Made by a program: the position numbers and the translations under genes
Assembly: GCA_050084985.1 (NCBI GenBank)
Contig: JBITNC010000001.1
Span: 135,036,001-135,100,000 of the forward strand
Reading direction: 5' to 3'
DNA: 64,000 nt
From: Nageia nagi
Taxonomy: Eukaryota > Pinophyta
In this document: one piece after another, positions 35,263-47,000 of the stretch
How the letters are laid out: every line of letters begins with the position of its first letter
Position numbering within the stretch: the first letter of the stretch is position 1
Notes under the pieces: generated by a model
Databases searched by the model: none
The model's input: the letters and a program-made list of their open reading frames with translations, nothing else
What the model was told of the DNA's origin: nothing

Positions 35263-35889
35263 TTGAATGGCATCATTCATTTTATTGCAAGGTATGAAAT
35301 CCATCATATTAATAAAAATGTATGAAATGCATCATATTAATAAAATCTATCAACAATAATGAAAATAAAGATATTATGTTTTTGAGTTCTTGGTAGCTTA
35401 ATAATGAAATCCATGCTCATATTTTCCTAAGTTCTCTCTAATATAGACAATGCTTGATACGATTCAATGTGTTAAAACCATCTTTTAACACATTCATAAA
35501 CTCAATAATTTGGAATAATTTTATTTACATCTACACTTATACTATATCAATAGTAACTCTCATAAAGTTATCTCATTATTTTAACTAGCTTAAAGTATCT
35601 AGTAGACCTACATTATATTTAATTCATAATAGGTTTTATAGTTTTAGGATCCATTCACAAACCTTCTTGGTAAATGAAAAAGTTTAAGTACACTAACTCC
35701 ATAAAAATGCATTTTTTAAGTTTAACAATAATGTTTCTTCCTTTAATCTTTGTGAAGTTAATCTTAAATGTACTAAATGGTCTTTTTTGCTTTTACTAAA
35801 TACTAAGATATAATTAAAATAAATAACTAAAAACTTACCAAGAAGACTTCAATACTTTAAGAGCTCATACAATCCATTTTTCATAGAAC

Positions 35890-37111
35890 AATACACTTTG
35901 GCAATAATAGTCTAGGAGGTTAATATCTGTAGAGCGCTTATGAAATAATAGAATTCCTAAGTAGCTCTACCAAATTCTTTTCTTGGAGAATTATTGGACC
36001 ATATAATGTCTCAAAATAGCTTTTCTAATTACTATTAACAATATTTGAAAGGCACCTAGTAAGAAAAGTAATAATTATGGGTTGTTGTGAACATCTTAGA
36101 ATAAATTTTGAATTTACCTTCTAAAGAGATATTTTTGAAGACCCAATAAAAGAGATTGTATTCAACTCTTTTAATGACATAAATACACAATTCAAAGGGA
36201 GAGCTCTAACATACAAAAGACATTATTATAAAATTTAACATCTTTTGTACTCCAATTCATTTTCATTAGAAATGAAAGAGCCACTCTAGAAGAGGTAAAT
36301 AAAACTATCTATGGTAGAGAATATTACATCATTATATGATGGAATCATTAGCTTAATAAAATATGGATAACCATTTAATTACCTATTTGAAAGATGCTTC
36401 ATCCTCAATTAAGGTGAGGAAGGAGTCATATGCAAAGGGAATAGTGAGTAGTTAAACCTTGTTATTAAGAAGGTATATTCCTTTGACTACTCCATTAGAT
36501 ATGTAACATATATTTAAAGAGGTGGCTAAAGCCTCCAATTGTAAGCACATATAGAGAATGTTCTACAGGTTAACTCTATCTTATTGAAAAATTAACTCTA
36601 TCTTCTCAAACTAATATTTGTTTATGGTAAGAATAATAAACAAATTAATAGATAATAATTGTACTAAATTAACAAATCTATTATCATATACCAAAGCTTT
36701 AAGACATTCTAGTATGAAAAATAATTCAATTTTATCATAAGATTTCTCAAAGTTAATCTCAAAAAATAAGGTAAGTTGATTAGACTAACAATTTGATTTC
36801 ATACTTTTCTATATAGTTATAATACTTTTCTTTAATATAATTGTAGTGGATGAAATATATCTACATTATTGAATAATAAAATGTTGAATTTGATAAATTT
36901 TGAAAGCTAGATCTTTCAAAATTATCTTATAATAAATATAAAGCGATAATATTATTCTTGAATTTGATATAAGCTTTGGATATATAAATTTATGAATGAA
37001 TTTGATGTCCCCTTCATTGATAAGGGGGGTAGAGTTCTAATAGGCAAGGCTTCTTGATAAGCAGGGTATGAATCAAAGTTAGTCTAATCCCAAATTATTT
37101 TATAGAATCTA
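35890..37111 (-). mobile_element. LINE D fragment of unit 3, left of copia C
   Basis: Collinear with 24350-25530 of unit 1. It is cut at 37111 by the copia insertion in the part corresponding to GAATTTATATGGGAATCC of unit 1. Confidence 0.7.
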
Positions 37112-37845
37112 TGTTGAAATATGACACTGACCATGTGGTATTTCTAAGTTATCTAAATAAATTATCCCTTATTTTGTGATTGTAGAATATTTCAATTTCT
37201 AATAGTAGGAATTTAATGTCAATAGGAATATATCAGTTGTTATAGCTTTGGATTGTTACTATTACTTGTAACAGCTTAGATTCTTTAGGTTTTTATTGTT
37301 AGATTATATAACTGATATTGTATTGCATTTGTACAACCAATATAAGTGTGTAACACAAATTCAAGGGAAAAAATCTATTTTTCTAGCCTATTGTATTTTC
37401 TTGTATTGTGTAATTCAGATTTTACAAAACATCTAAATAGCTTAATTTGAGACATTGTATCTTTTAATATAAAACTCCCTTTCTTCTGAAACTTGAATAG
37501 TTTATAGACCTTACTAAGTTATCCAAGTTGTATAAATTTTATGCAATTATAATTAGCTTAAGTGCTTCATTTTCACCTCTAAAAAAATTATTTATCTATT
37601 CTATTCAGATTTTGATGCTCCCTACCCAAACTTTGGTGCTCTTGTCCAAAATCTATTGCTTGTAAACTTGAAGATCAATCTTTTATATTTTTACAATTTG
37701 GGATACCCATTATCAAGTTGTTTCTAATCATATTTATTTATCTCATATTGGCCTCATTTGGTCTTAGATATCATATCTCTAGTGCTCATTATTTTGAGCT
37801 ATTATGATTATGTTATATTATATTAAACTTTATTTAGTAATATAG
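37112..37845 (+). repeat. 5' LTR of copia C
   Basis: Matches 41492-42171 from AATAGTAGGAAT onward (for example TAGCTTTGGATTGTTACTAT). The right end is only approximate and no clear tRNA-Met primer site follows; GGATTAGAGTC near 37860 may be its remnant. Confidence 0.75.
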
Positions 37846-37949
37846 CAAGTCTGGTTGGAGGATTAGAGTCACCTATGTGGGTATTTGCAATAATTTATTA
37901 AATTATTTTTTGATATTTTTGTAAGTATTTCATCCTTATTTTTGGTATA

Positions 37950-38430
37950 ATGGCTAACAATAGTAACTCATTACCAATCCATAAGTGTGATGAAGACCTT
38001 CTTATAGAGAAGGAAATGGATGAGCCTTAGTGGGATATTGATCTAAAGGTTATGGAAACTAAATAAATGTAGGTTGTGAGTCTCATGCATGGTGAAGACC
38101 ACTCAATCAGCAAAAATGTTAGTGCAGTTGATGAGAAAGCATTCTTATCTATGAGTAATGAAGAAATTCCCAATGGGAAAGGACAAGATAATGGTCAAGT
38201 AAAAGGTCATATTTCTAGAAGAAGAGAACCAAAAGTGATGGTGCATTTGGTGGAGTAAGAGATAAAGTTGATAAGAGGAATATTCATTGTTACCATTGTA
38301 TCAAGTATGGGTATTTTGAAAGAGCATGCAAACTAAATGGTGTAAATGATGGAAAGGCAACAAACTATGTCAATGGAGGATTTTTAATCAAATTAATTAT
38401 AATCATATAATAAGGTTAATAATAATATAT
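37950..38430 (+). pseudogene. Copia C gag, internally deleted, with zinc knuckle
   Basis: Starts ATGGCTAACAATAGTAAC (37950). After about 35 codons the sequence jumps to the C-terminal part: the frame 38076-38258 contains EKAFLSMSNEE, and at about 38290-38340 CYHCIKYGYFERAC is a CCHC knuckle with its His changed (expected GHxxxxC). The central capsid region is missing, so gag is only a shell. Confidence 0.75.
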
Positions 38431-39030
38431 AAGAGATTTGGATTCTTGATATAGAGTCTTCCAATCATATGATTGGAAAAGGGGGGTTATTTCATTCCAT
38501 GGATCATTATTTCAGATCTAACATCAAACTTGAAGATGAAAAGTGTTTGGAGATGGTTTCCAAAGGTGTAATGGAGGTGAAAACCAAAGAATGTAAGAAG
38601 AATTTTCATGATATTTATTACACATCATATTTGAATTATAATTTGTTGATTGTAGGGAAGATGATGGAAAAGAACTACAAGATAGTTTTTGAGGATAGGT
38701 AATGTGTGATATATGATATGAATCATGGGAATATAATTAGTACTACTATTCCTATGACCAACAATAGGAACTTATTTCCTTTGAGATTTGAAGGAAAAGG
38801 GGGTAGGCTTGCTAATATGGATATCAAAAGTAAGAGTTGGTTGTGGCATATCAGGTATGATCATTTGAATTTTGCAAGTTTGAGGCTTCTAACATATCAA
38901 GATATGGTTTATGATTTTTCAAAGATGGAGGAGCATAAAACTTTTTGTGAGAGGTGTGCATTAGGAAAGCATGCTAGAAAAAGTTTTCCTAAAGGGAAAG
39001 CATGGAGGGCCTCATACCCACTTTAATTAG
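38430..39030 (+). pseudogene. Copia C protease and pre-integrase region
   Basis: At about 38437-38475 the sequence reads WILDIESSNHMIGK, from the copia protease active site WILDSGAS(N/S)HM; the Ser-Gly pair is changed. The frame 38706-39026 has LWHIRYDHLNFASLRLL and CERCALGKHARKSFPKG, the GAG-pre-integrase zinc-binding segment. Stops interrupt both. Confidence 0.85.
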
Positions 39031-39700
39031 TCCATTCTAATATTTGTGGGCCTATGAAAACCAAGAGCTTGGGTAAGGATATTTATTTTTTTACTTTTAT
39101 TGAAGATTATTTAAAAATGTGTTTGATTCACTTTTTGAAACATAAGGATAAAATATTTTTTTATTTTAAAAATTTTAAGAATATTATTGAGAATTAGAGT
39201 GGTTGCAACCTTAAATATTTAAGGACTGACCATGGTGGGGACTTTTTCTCTAATAATTTCCTTTAATTTTGTACAGATAATTGCTTTAAAAGGTAGCTCA
39301 TTAGAATGGAGTAGTGAAAAGGAAGAAAAGGACTATTGTAAAGATGAACCAAGGGATTGAGTAATATGTATTATTTTGATGTAGTCTAAACAATAATCTA
39401 TATTTTGAATAAGAGCCCCACTAATAACTTGGAGAGCATAACTCCTTATGAGGCTTAGTATGAAAAGAAGACCAATGTTAACCACTTCAAAGTTTTTGAA
39501 TATTTGTCTTATGTATATTTGATTGATGAACTTAGGAAGAATCTTGATCCTAAGAGTGAAGCATGCATTTTTATTTGTTATTGAAAGAATTCTAAGGCCT
39601 ATAAGCTATATGACCCAAAAACTCATAAAGTGGTGGTTTGTAAAGATGTGATTTTTGATGACTTAGGGGGAGTATATGGTCATAAAAAACTATTTATTAA
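39030..39700 (+). pseudogene. Copia C integrase
   Basis: Reads LVHSNICGPMKTKSLG, FTFIEDYLKM (canonical FIDDYSR, one catalytic Asp changed to Glu), LRTDHGGDFFSNNF (catalytic Asp kept), and later NNLESITPYEA and YKLYDPKTHKVVVCKDVIF. The order matches the copia integrase. It would insert the cDNA. Stops at several points. Confidence 0.82.
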
Positions 39701-39879
39701 TGATGGAAGCAGTGGTGGAAGTTCACAAAGTGTGCAACCTAGCCTACAAATTATCTAGCCAAGTCAACCAACCAGCCCTTCAAATAGTCCCAAACAAAGC
39801 ACTTCGAGTCCCTCTTCAAGTGATGGTTCTCCAAACATCTTTTCAGATGTTATGAAGATAAAAAGGGAGAAAAAGAATT

Positions 39880-40790
39880 CAAAATGCATCCTCCTTCTCA
39901 AGTTTTAGATAATAATTTTCATAGGAGACTTACTAGAGGTCAAGATCAAGAAATTGACCAAGTTAGTCATAAAATTGAGAAGATGCACATTTATGATGAT
40001 GAAGATGATTGTGAGCCAAAAGTTGATGTTTTGAAATATGCTTTGATGATTGTTGTTGATTTTGAACCTTATTTTTATGAAAAATCTTGTACTAATGGTG
40101 TTTGGATGAAAGCTATGAAAGAGGAGATTAATTACATTATGAAGAATGATATTTGGAAGCTTATAGAGATTCCCAAGGGAAAGAAACATGTGGGTTCTAA
40201 GTGGGTATATGAGAATAAGTATAATAGTGATGGTAACATTGAAAAATACAAGGCTAGGCTTTAGGCTAAAGGATTCACACAAAGGTATGAAATTGATTAT
40301 GAAGAAATTTTTGTACCTGTAGCTAGGCAAGAGGCTCTAAGAATGGTTCTTTCCTTGGTTGCTCAAAAGATTTGGACCATACATCATATGGAAGTATAAG
40401 GTTCCTTGTTGAATGGGTACTTGGATGAGTAAGTGTACATATAACAACCTCAAGGTTTTAAGGTTAAAAGTAAGAAAATAATGTGTATAAGTTGCATAAG
40501 GCTTTGTATAGACTTAAGCAAGCCCAAAGGACTTTGTACACCAAAATTGATGGATATTTTTAGCAGAGTGGCTTCAAGAAAAGAAAAAGTGAACCTACTC
40601 TATACTTCAAGAACGAAGGTGATGATATTTTTATTGTTTACTTGTATGTTGATGACTTAATTTGTATGGATAGTAGTTCCAATTTGAATGATAGTTTTAA
40701 GGCTTCCATGATGAGTGTATTTGAAATGAAGGATTTAGTATTGATGCACTATTTCTTCAGCATGGAGGTTCACTAATGAAAAGGATAAAT
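39880..40790 (+). pseudogene. Copia C reverse transcriptase
   Basis: The frame 39884-40264 contains WMKAMKEEINYIMKNDIWKL and GSKWVYENKYNSDGNIEKYK ending at KARL, followed after a stop by AKGFTQRYEIDYEEIF and PVARQEALRMVLSL. The catalytic box YLYVDDLICM is intact at about 40636-40675. Several stops and indels lie between. Best-preserved domain of the element. Confidence 0.88.
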
Positions 40791-41490
40791 ATTTCTTTTT
40801 CAAATCAAGTATGCAAAGGATATATTAAAGAAGTATGATATGGAATGTTACAAACTAGTCCCCACTCCCATTGGGCATGGTAAATTATTATGTAAATATG
40901 ATGGGGTTGAAAAAGTGAATTTGAAAATTTATAGGAGGATTGTTGAGAGCTTGATGTTTCTCACAAATATCAAATAGATATTTCATATGTTATCTCACTT
41001 GTGTCCAGATATATGAGTGAGTCATCTTATTTATATTTTACGATTGCTAAAAGAATTTTGAGGTATATTAAAGTTATTTTTGAATTTGGTATACATTATT
41101 TTCTAGTAAAGATATGGAACTAGTTAGATTCAATGATTTAGATTAGGTCAGTAATTTGGATGATTGAAATTCAACATCATGTAATTATTTTTATCTTAGA
41201 TCTTGACTGATTATATCTTAGAGTTCAAATAAATAAGCATTAATAACTCTATATTCCATCAAGGTTGATTACGTTATAGTAATAACAACTATTACTTAGG
41301 CTTTATTGCTCAGGAAAATATTGAAGGATATAGATGAGAAATAAAATGAACCTACTATCATTTTCTTTGACAAGATGAGTGTTATTTTGTTGGCAAATAA
41401 TCATTTCCACTATAGCAGGTCCAAGCATTTTAACACAAAATATCACTTCATCCATGATATAATGGAAAATAAATAGGTTGAATTAAGATA
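40790..41490 (+). pseudogene. Copia C RNase H
   Basis: After RT, broken frames give the region from YMSESSYLYFT (about 41000-41040) to KHFNTKYHFIHDIME (about 41420-41468), the end of copia RNase H. The usual following segment (ADILTKPL...) is missing where the deletion reaches the 3' LTR. Confidence 0.75.
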
Positions 41491-41491
41491 T

Positions 41492-42171
41492 TAAGATATA
41501 TTTGTAATAGTAGGAATCTGATGTCAGTAGGAATATGTTAGTTGTAATAGCTTTGGATTGTTACTATTACTTGTAATAGCTTAAATTCTTTAGGTTCTTG
41601 TTGTTATATTATGTAACTGATATTATATTACATTTGAACAACTAACAAGAGTGTATAACATGAATTTAAGGTGAAAAATCTATTTTCTCAGCTACTAAGA
41701 TTTTCTTGTATTATGTAATCAAGATTTTACAAAAAGTTTGAGTAACCTACTTTGAGAGATTGTATCTTTTGATATACATTTCATTTTCTCTTAAACCTAG
41801 ATAGTTTATAGAACTTACTAATTTCTCTAATATGTATATATTTTGTATGATATGATTAGTTTAAATGATTTATTTTCACTTTTGAAAATCATGTTTTAGA
41901 ATATTTTGCCCAAATTCTAGTGCTCCCTATCCAAACTCTAGTTCTCGTGTACAAACTCAAATTCTTCTAAACTTGAAGTGCAATATTTGATATTTTTACA
42001 ATTTTAGATACCCATTATTGAGTTCTTTCCAACCATATATTGTTTATCTCATTTTGAACTCATTTGGTCCTTCATATCATTTCTCTAGTGATATGTTTTG
42101 TAACTTTGGTGCTCATGCTTTTGAGCTATTGTGATTTTATTTTTCTATCTTAAAATTCAATTTGCATGATA
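41492..42171 (+). repeat. 3' LTR of copia C, 5' end deleted
   Basis: Pairs with 37190-37845. The first ~75 bases of the LTR, including TGTTGAAATATG, are absent. Confidence 0.75.
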
Positions 42172-44170
42172 ATCTATCAAGAGTACTAAGGAGGTTATTC
42201 TTCACCATTAGAGAGAGTTCCTAGAATAGATTATCTGTGGAGAAAGGCATGTTGAAACTAATTTTTTAATTCTCTAATAAGATAATAAGCATTACTACTA
42301 AATATTATTACAAAGATGTTTCTATGATGGGAGGGATATTAAAAGGAGAAAACTTATTAGTAGTGGTGAACAAAAGCTTATAAGATGATAAGTAGGGACC
42401 CTATTTGATTAAATCAATGATGATACTGAAGATATTTGAAGAACTCCATTAAAATATGATCTCTAATATTAAGCCAAACATATTTGGCTTTAAGTTGAGC
42501 TTAACGAGGCTTATAAATTCTTACAAGCTTCACTTTGTAGTAAATTTGGATTGTATTCTATTACAAGTGAGCTTTGAGATGATAAACCTTAAGCTTGAGA
42601 AAAGCCTTGGCAAGTTTTTATCTTTAAGGTTACATTTAAGTGTCAATGAATCCTTCCAAGTTTCCACTCAAAAATTCATAAAATATTGTTAATCCTTCTC
42701 ATAACATCATTCCACCATTATCCACCCTTGGACTTTGGTAGGTCATAAGATCAAGCACTTTATAAGGTGGTGAATAAAGGTGTTAAGAAATAATTTATAT
42801 TTGAATTATCAAGACTATATTGAAAAATACTTGATATGGAAAAGAATGAAATAATAATAATATATTATTATGTTTGAAATTACCTCCATAAAAGGAGATG
42901 CATGAAAAGGTGAAGGAGTTTTTTTAAAAGAGAATGGCTTGATCACATCACTTTATTACTCTATGATCACCACTTCATTAGTTGGTCTAGGAATACCATA
43001 AGTGGTTTTGAAAAATATTAGGTGAAAAATATGAGTTGGGATATCACAATCCTAACTTATTTTTCTTAAAGCACCATACTTTTCTTTCTTCCATGCTCTA
43101 ATGCATTAGGATATGAATCAATTGTTAATTATTTTTTTAGTTATGTCAAAGCTATCGTATCTAACTTATGTGATAAGTGGTAATAGAAGAGAAATCCAAT
43201 GCCATAAAGTATATATCTTAAGAGTTAGAATTGGTTTATAACCATTAATTACTCTAAAATGTTACCCATCATTATCCATAAAAATCCAAATTGCATGATT
43301 AGATAGGTTGACTTCCTAAGTAATTAAGTAGGAATACCAACACCATAAAAGAAAAAGGATGACATCATCATATCATGAATCATTAGTATCATAAATTTAG
43401 TCATCATGCCAAACAAATTGGTACTTACTTTACAACATAAATCTTGTAACTTTTATTTCTTATAAGAATAAAATATTAACACACCATATTTCTAGTTTAT
43501 ATATGTCAAGCTATGTTAAATCATGTATTATAAATTGAGTTTATAATCCTTCTAATATTCCATGATAAAAAATAATCATGACAAATGACCAAGATGCATA
43601 TATCCTTTATATATTCCTAATATCTTCATCCATGAGAGACTAAAAGGAATTTGAAATAAACTGCTAGTGGTTCTTGCATATGTAGTCAACTTTGCACATT
43701 TCTCATGTGAAGCCTCTTATCTATCCTTTACCAGGCTATAAGAATATTAAACAATATGAAGCATTCTATCCTTTACTAGGCTATAAGAATATTGAACTAT
43801 TCGAAGCATAATTTTTTTAGGAATGATATAATGGAAGGAGAATCTATGGTAAGCTTTTGAGATTCATAAAAGGTAAAGGTAAAGTATATAAACTTCTACA
43901 AAAGATCAATCAGCCTATGGGATGACTGTAGTAGGCTATTACATAGCATGTATATCTTGTAGTGGGAATCAAACATGGAACACAACATGCAGCAAGATCA
44001 ATATAACCAACTCAACCAACAACCAAGATCGAATCCATTAAACGAAGTGGCATGTGTTTAGTAACAAGAGGATCACTAAGAGGGATAGGAGGGATTTGAC
44101 TTACTAATGGATGATGTGGATTTATAATGAAGAATAGAAGTGATTGTTGTATAAATATTATTTATTTTAT
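42172..44170 (-). mobile_element. LINE D fragment of unit 3, right of copia C
   Basis: Resumes the LINE at TTCTTCACCATTAGAGAGAG (compare 25550-25580) and runs to about 44170. The part 42880-43450 pairs closely with 45855-46440 of unit 3b. No open frame worth naming. Confidence 0.65.
43876..44036 (-). repeat. tRNA-type SINE (family S), minus orientation
   Basis: On the minus strand an A box TGGTTGAGTTGG (44018-44007) is identical to the one at 33010, and a B box TGTTTGATTCCC (43975-43964) follows 31 bases later. CAGTCATCCCATAG (43927-43914) matches the 3' motif of the 33005 copy. Absent from the corresponding part of units 1 and 3b. Confidence 0.75.
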
Positions 44171-45530
44171 AATATGAGAATTAACTATGATGAACTTAAA
44201 GGATTCATTGTATTTTATTTTTCTTTAACTACAAATTTTTCACCATAAAATTTGAAAGGATAAAAATTAAAGAGGCGTAGATCAACAAATAAATACAATA
44301 AATCACTATTATCCTTCCAACATCTATTTCCTCCTGAATTTCATTCTCCATTTTCCTTCAAAACATAAAGCCTAACTGGAGATGATTTATTGATACCATG
44401 TTCTAAAAAGCTACTTACAATATTAAAGGGTGATTTGTTGATACCATGTGACCACCTTGTGAAAATACATTTGAAATTCCTGGTACCATGCTAGGAGATT
44501 AAAATAATGAAGATAATTGAAATGTAACTTCAATTTGGGACAACCCATGTTTGAAGATACTATGAAATTTTGGTAGTTTCAACCAATGCTTTAAAATAAA
44601 ACTATTTAAAAAGTTGATAGTTAATTAATTATGTACAATAGATAGCTTAGTAAATTATCATTTCTATTATCAATCTCTAGACCAATAGCAATGTCTTGAA
44701 AGTGTCATGAGGTTGGACTCGAGCTGATTACATCTCGTGGGATTTGTCATGCTATGCATTCTACTAAAATATGCAATGTCATTTCCAAGGCATATGGTTT
44801 TATATCTGATGTTGACACTTGATGGGATTCTTTTAGTTAGTCTACCAGGAATTTGAGATGCCTGAGAGAACTCCTACGTGCATCTTGAATAAGAGGCTAA
44901 TTCAACTTAGATCTTTTAGCATGTATATCATAAGAATAAAATCTGATATAAGTTCATAAAGATTAGCTAAAGGAATAGCTACAAATAATGTTTGAAGCCT
45001 TCAAAATTTTATCCTCAACCCTAAAAATGAGCCTAGGGAAGGGCCTTTAGCAGGACTTCTAATGTTAAACCTAAAATTTTATATTCAATAAATTTGATGT
45101 AGCAATCAACATATTTTGTAAGATTTAACATTAATTGATGAATACAAATTCTAGGCCTTTTTGTCATCACTTCACTGAATTCAATTATTGTATGTGTACA
45201 ACAAAAATTTGTTTTGCATCTACTTAAAACTAATTAAAATAGTGGAATATAATAATTGAAATAAATGTGTAAATCAAGTTTTCATAGTTTATCATTATAC
45301 AAGTTCAAGATGCTTTTGCATCAGTTCTTATATTGTAAATTTTGTTTGTGTCAATGTAGTATGTTACATATTTGGCTTCTTAAAAATTTTGTTTATGTCA
45401 AAAATTTTGAAATGTGATCTTAAATATTATTAAACTCATAAATTTTAGTTTTATCTTGATTTTGGTAAAAAATTTGGAGTATATGCTATTGTATAAGAGC
45501 ATTAAGAGGACAAACTTCAAGCTAAATATC

Positions 45531-45640
45531 GAATCAATTTTTTTTTTGTAACACACACACCCCTACAAGGTTGGAACCTTGAACGTGCCATGAGTCCAAA
45601 GCCCCCACCACACTCACTGGGGCATCTAATCATTTTTTGA
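45531..45640 (-). repeat. Short SINE (second family), minus strand, with A-tail
   Basis: On the minus strand: A-box-like TGTGGTGGGGGC (45612-45601), B-box-like GGTTCCAACCTTG (45578-45566) and an A tail (45547-45539). AATCAATTTTT at 45531 and AATCATTTTTT at about 45629 look like a diverged target duplication. Distinctly GC-richer than its surroundings. Confidence 0.65.
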
Positions 45641-47000
45641 TAAGATACTCTTGTGATAACATCATTATGTCATTATCCATCCTTTGACTCTAGTGGGGGG
45701 TAGAACTAAGTTTTAATTTTCTTCATATGAAACACTTTTATGTGGTGGTGAATAAAGGTGCTAGGGAATAATTTAGATTTGAATTAATGAGACCATTGGG
45801 AAATAGTTTATATAAAACATAATGGGATAATATTCAATAAAAATTATATTTGGAATTACCTCCATAAAAGGAGATGCATGGAAGAGGCATGAAGAGGTTA
45901 AGGAGTTTTTCTTAGAGAGAATGACTTGACCACACTACGTTAGCACTTTATTATCACCATTATGTTATTTGGACTAGGAATACCATAAGTAATTTTGAAA
46001 ACTATTTTGTGAAAAATAAGAGTTGGGATCTTCTAATCCTAACCTATTTTTCATAAATTGCCATGATTTTGTTTATTCCATGCTCTAATTTTTTAGGATA
46101 TAGGTTACCTTATTAATTATTTTTTCAATTATATTGAAGTTGCCACATAGGAATTACATGGTCAGTGGTAATGAAAGTGTAATCCAATACTATAAAGTAC
46201 ATTTATTAAGAGCTTAATTTGGAGTGTAAAATTAATTACTACAAAATGTTGCCCATTAATCTCCATAAAAACTCAAAACACATGATTAAATAGGTTTACT
46301 ACCCAATTTTGAAAGAAAAGGGATACTATTACCCTACCTTGAGTCATGATCAGTATCATAAACTTTATCATCATACCAAATAAATTGGTACATTCTTTAT
46401 AATGAAATCTTATAATATTTATTTCTTATACGAAAAGAATATCAACAGTTGACACCCTGTTTCTATTTTACATACATCAAGTTATGGGGTTGTTAGTCCT
46501 TTAATTCTCCATGATTAAAAAGATCATAAGGAATGATAAATGTGAATATCCACTTTAATATTCCCAATATCTTCATAATCAATGATAGACCAAAAGCTTG
46601 AAATGAAACATAGGCTTTTCTCACATATAAAGTCAACTTTATACTTTTCTCATGTGAAGCTCTTATATATCCTTTATTATGTTATAAGAATATTGAGTTG
46701 CAACAATTAGTTGGAAAGTTGAATATTTCATCATGTGAGACATAGTTTCCTTAAGAGCTTGATATAATAGAAGGGGATTATATGGTAAACCTATAATATT
46801 CATGGGAGTTTGAGTCTATTAGGTAGGATGGCATTAATTAGTTTGAGTTTATTGACAAGGTGACTTAGGAGAGATTCGACTAATTTGTAGGGTGTAAGGA
46901 TTAACAATGAGCGACAAAGGTGTTTGTTGCATAAATATTCTTTATTTTACAATATGAGATTGTAGTCCATTCCTCTTGTACTCCACTACTCATGTATGAA
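45640..47000 (-). mobile_element. LINE D fragment of unit 3b
   Basis: Collinear with 42760-44150 and with 25800-26450 of unit 1. Non-coding remains. Confidence 0.65.

Larger units (their letters stand above)
32770..35890 (-). mobile_element. Gypsy D fragment of unit 3
   Basis: The frame 32967-32770 is the best-kept piece: MKVVNKNLKKLLRCLIYKKP followed by NNSIDKSIVKSHFQVVYRLS, the segment after the integrase core in plant gypsy elements (canonical NRSLGNLLRCL and TGKSPFEIVYG). Further right are integrase core remains (about 34000-34200 and 35270-35400) and the RT palm (about 35620-35890). It is interrupted by a SINE, a 0.2-kb insertion and the TIR element. Confidence 0.78.
37112..42171 (+). 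mobile_element. Ty1/copia element C inserted in LINE D of unit 3
   Basis: A plus-strand copia: 5' LTR (37112-about 37845), gag, protease, integrase, RT, RNase H and a 3' LTR (about 41492-42171). The LTR starts TGTTGAAATATG. ATCTA at 37107-37111 and 42172-42176 is a plausible 5-bp target duplication. The 3' LTR lacks about the first 75 bases and the pol end and polypurine tract are missing next to it, pointing to a later deletion at about 41485-41495. Every domain is broken by stops. Confidence 0.85.
32018..44170 (+). repeat. Array unit 3, with copia and other insertions
   Basis: Starts inside exon 1 (flank lost), then intron start (32218-32620), gypsy D (32770-35890) and LINE D (35890-44170) interrupted by copia C (37112-42171). 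Other insertions absent from the sister units: SINE (33005-33160), a 0.2-kb insertion (33490-33705), the TIR element (34212-35262) and a minus-strand SINE (43876-44036). Confidence 0.75.

Noticed and set aside
39905-40330. 141-codon minus-strand frame
   Set aside because: Shadow of the copia C reverse transcriptase on the plus strand, which has clear RT motifs.
45561-45612. Possible tRNA gene (pol III boxes in GC-richer DNA)
   Set aside because: No cloverleaf can be drawn and it has an A tail and flanking repeat; a SINE explains it better.
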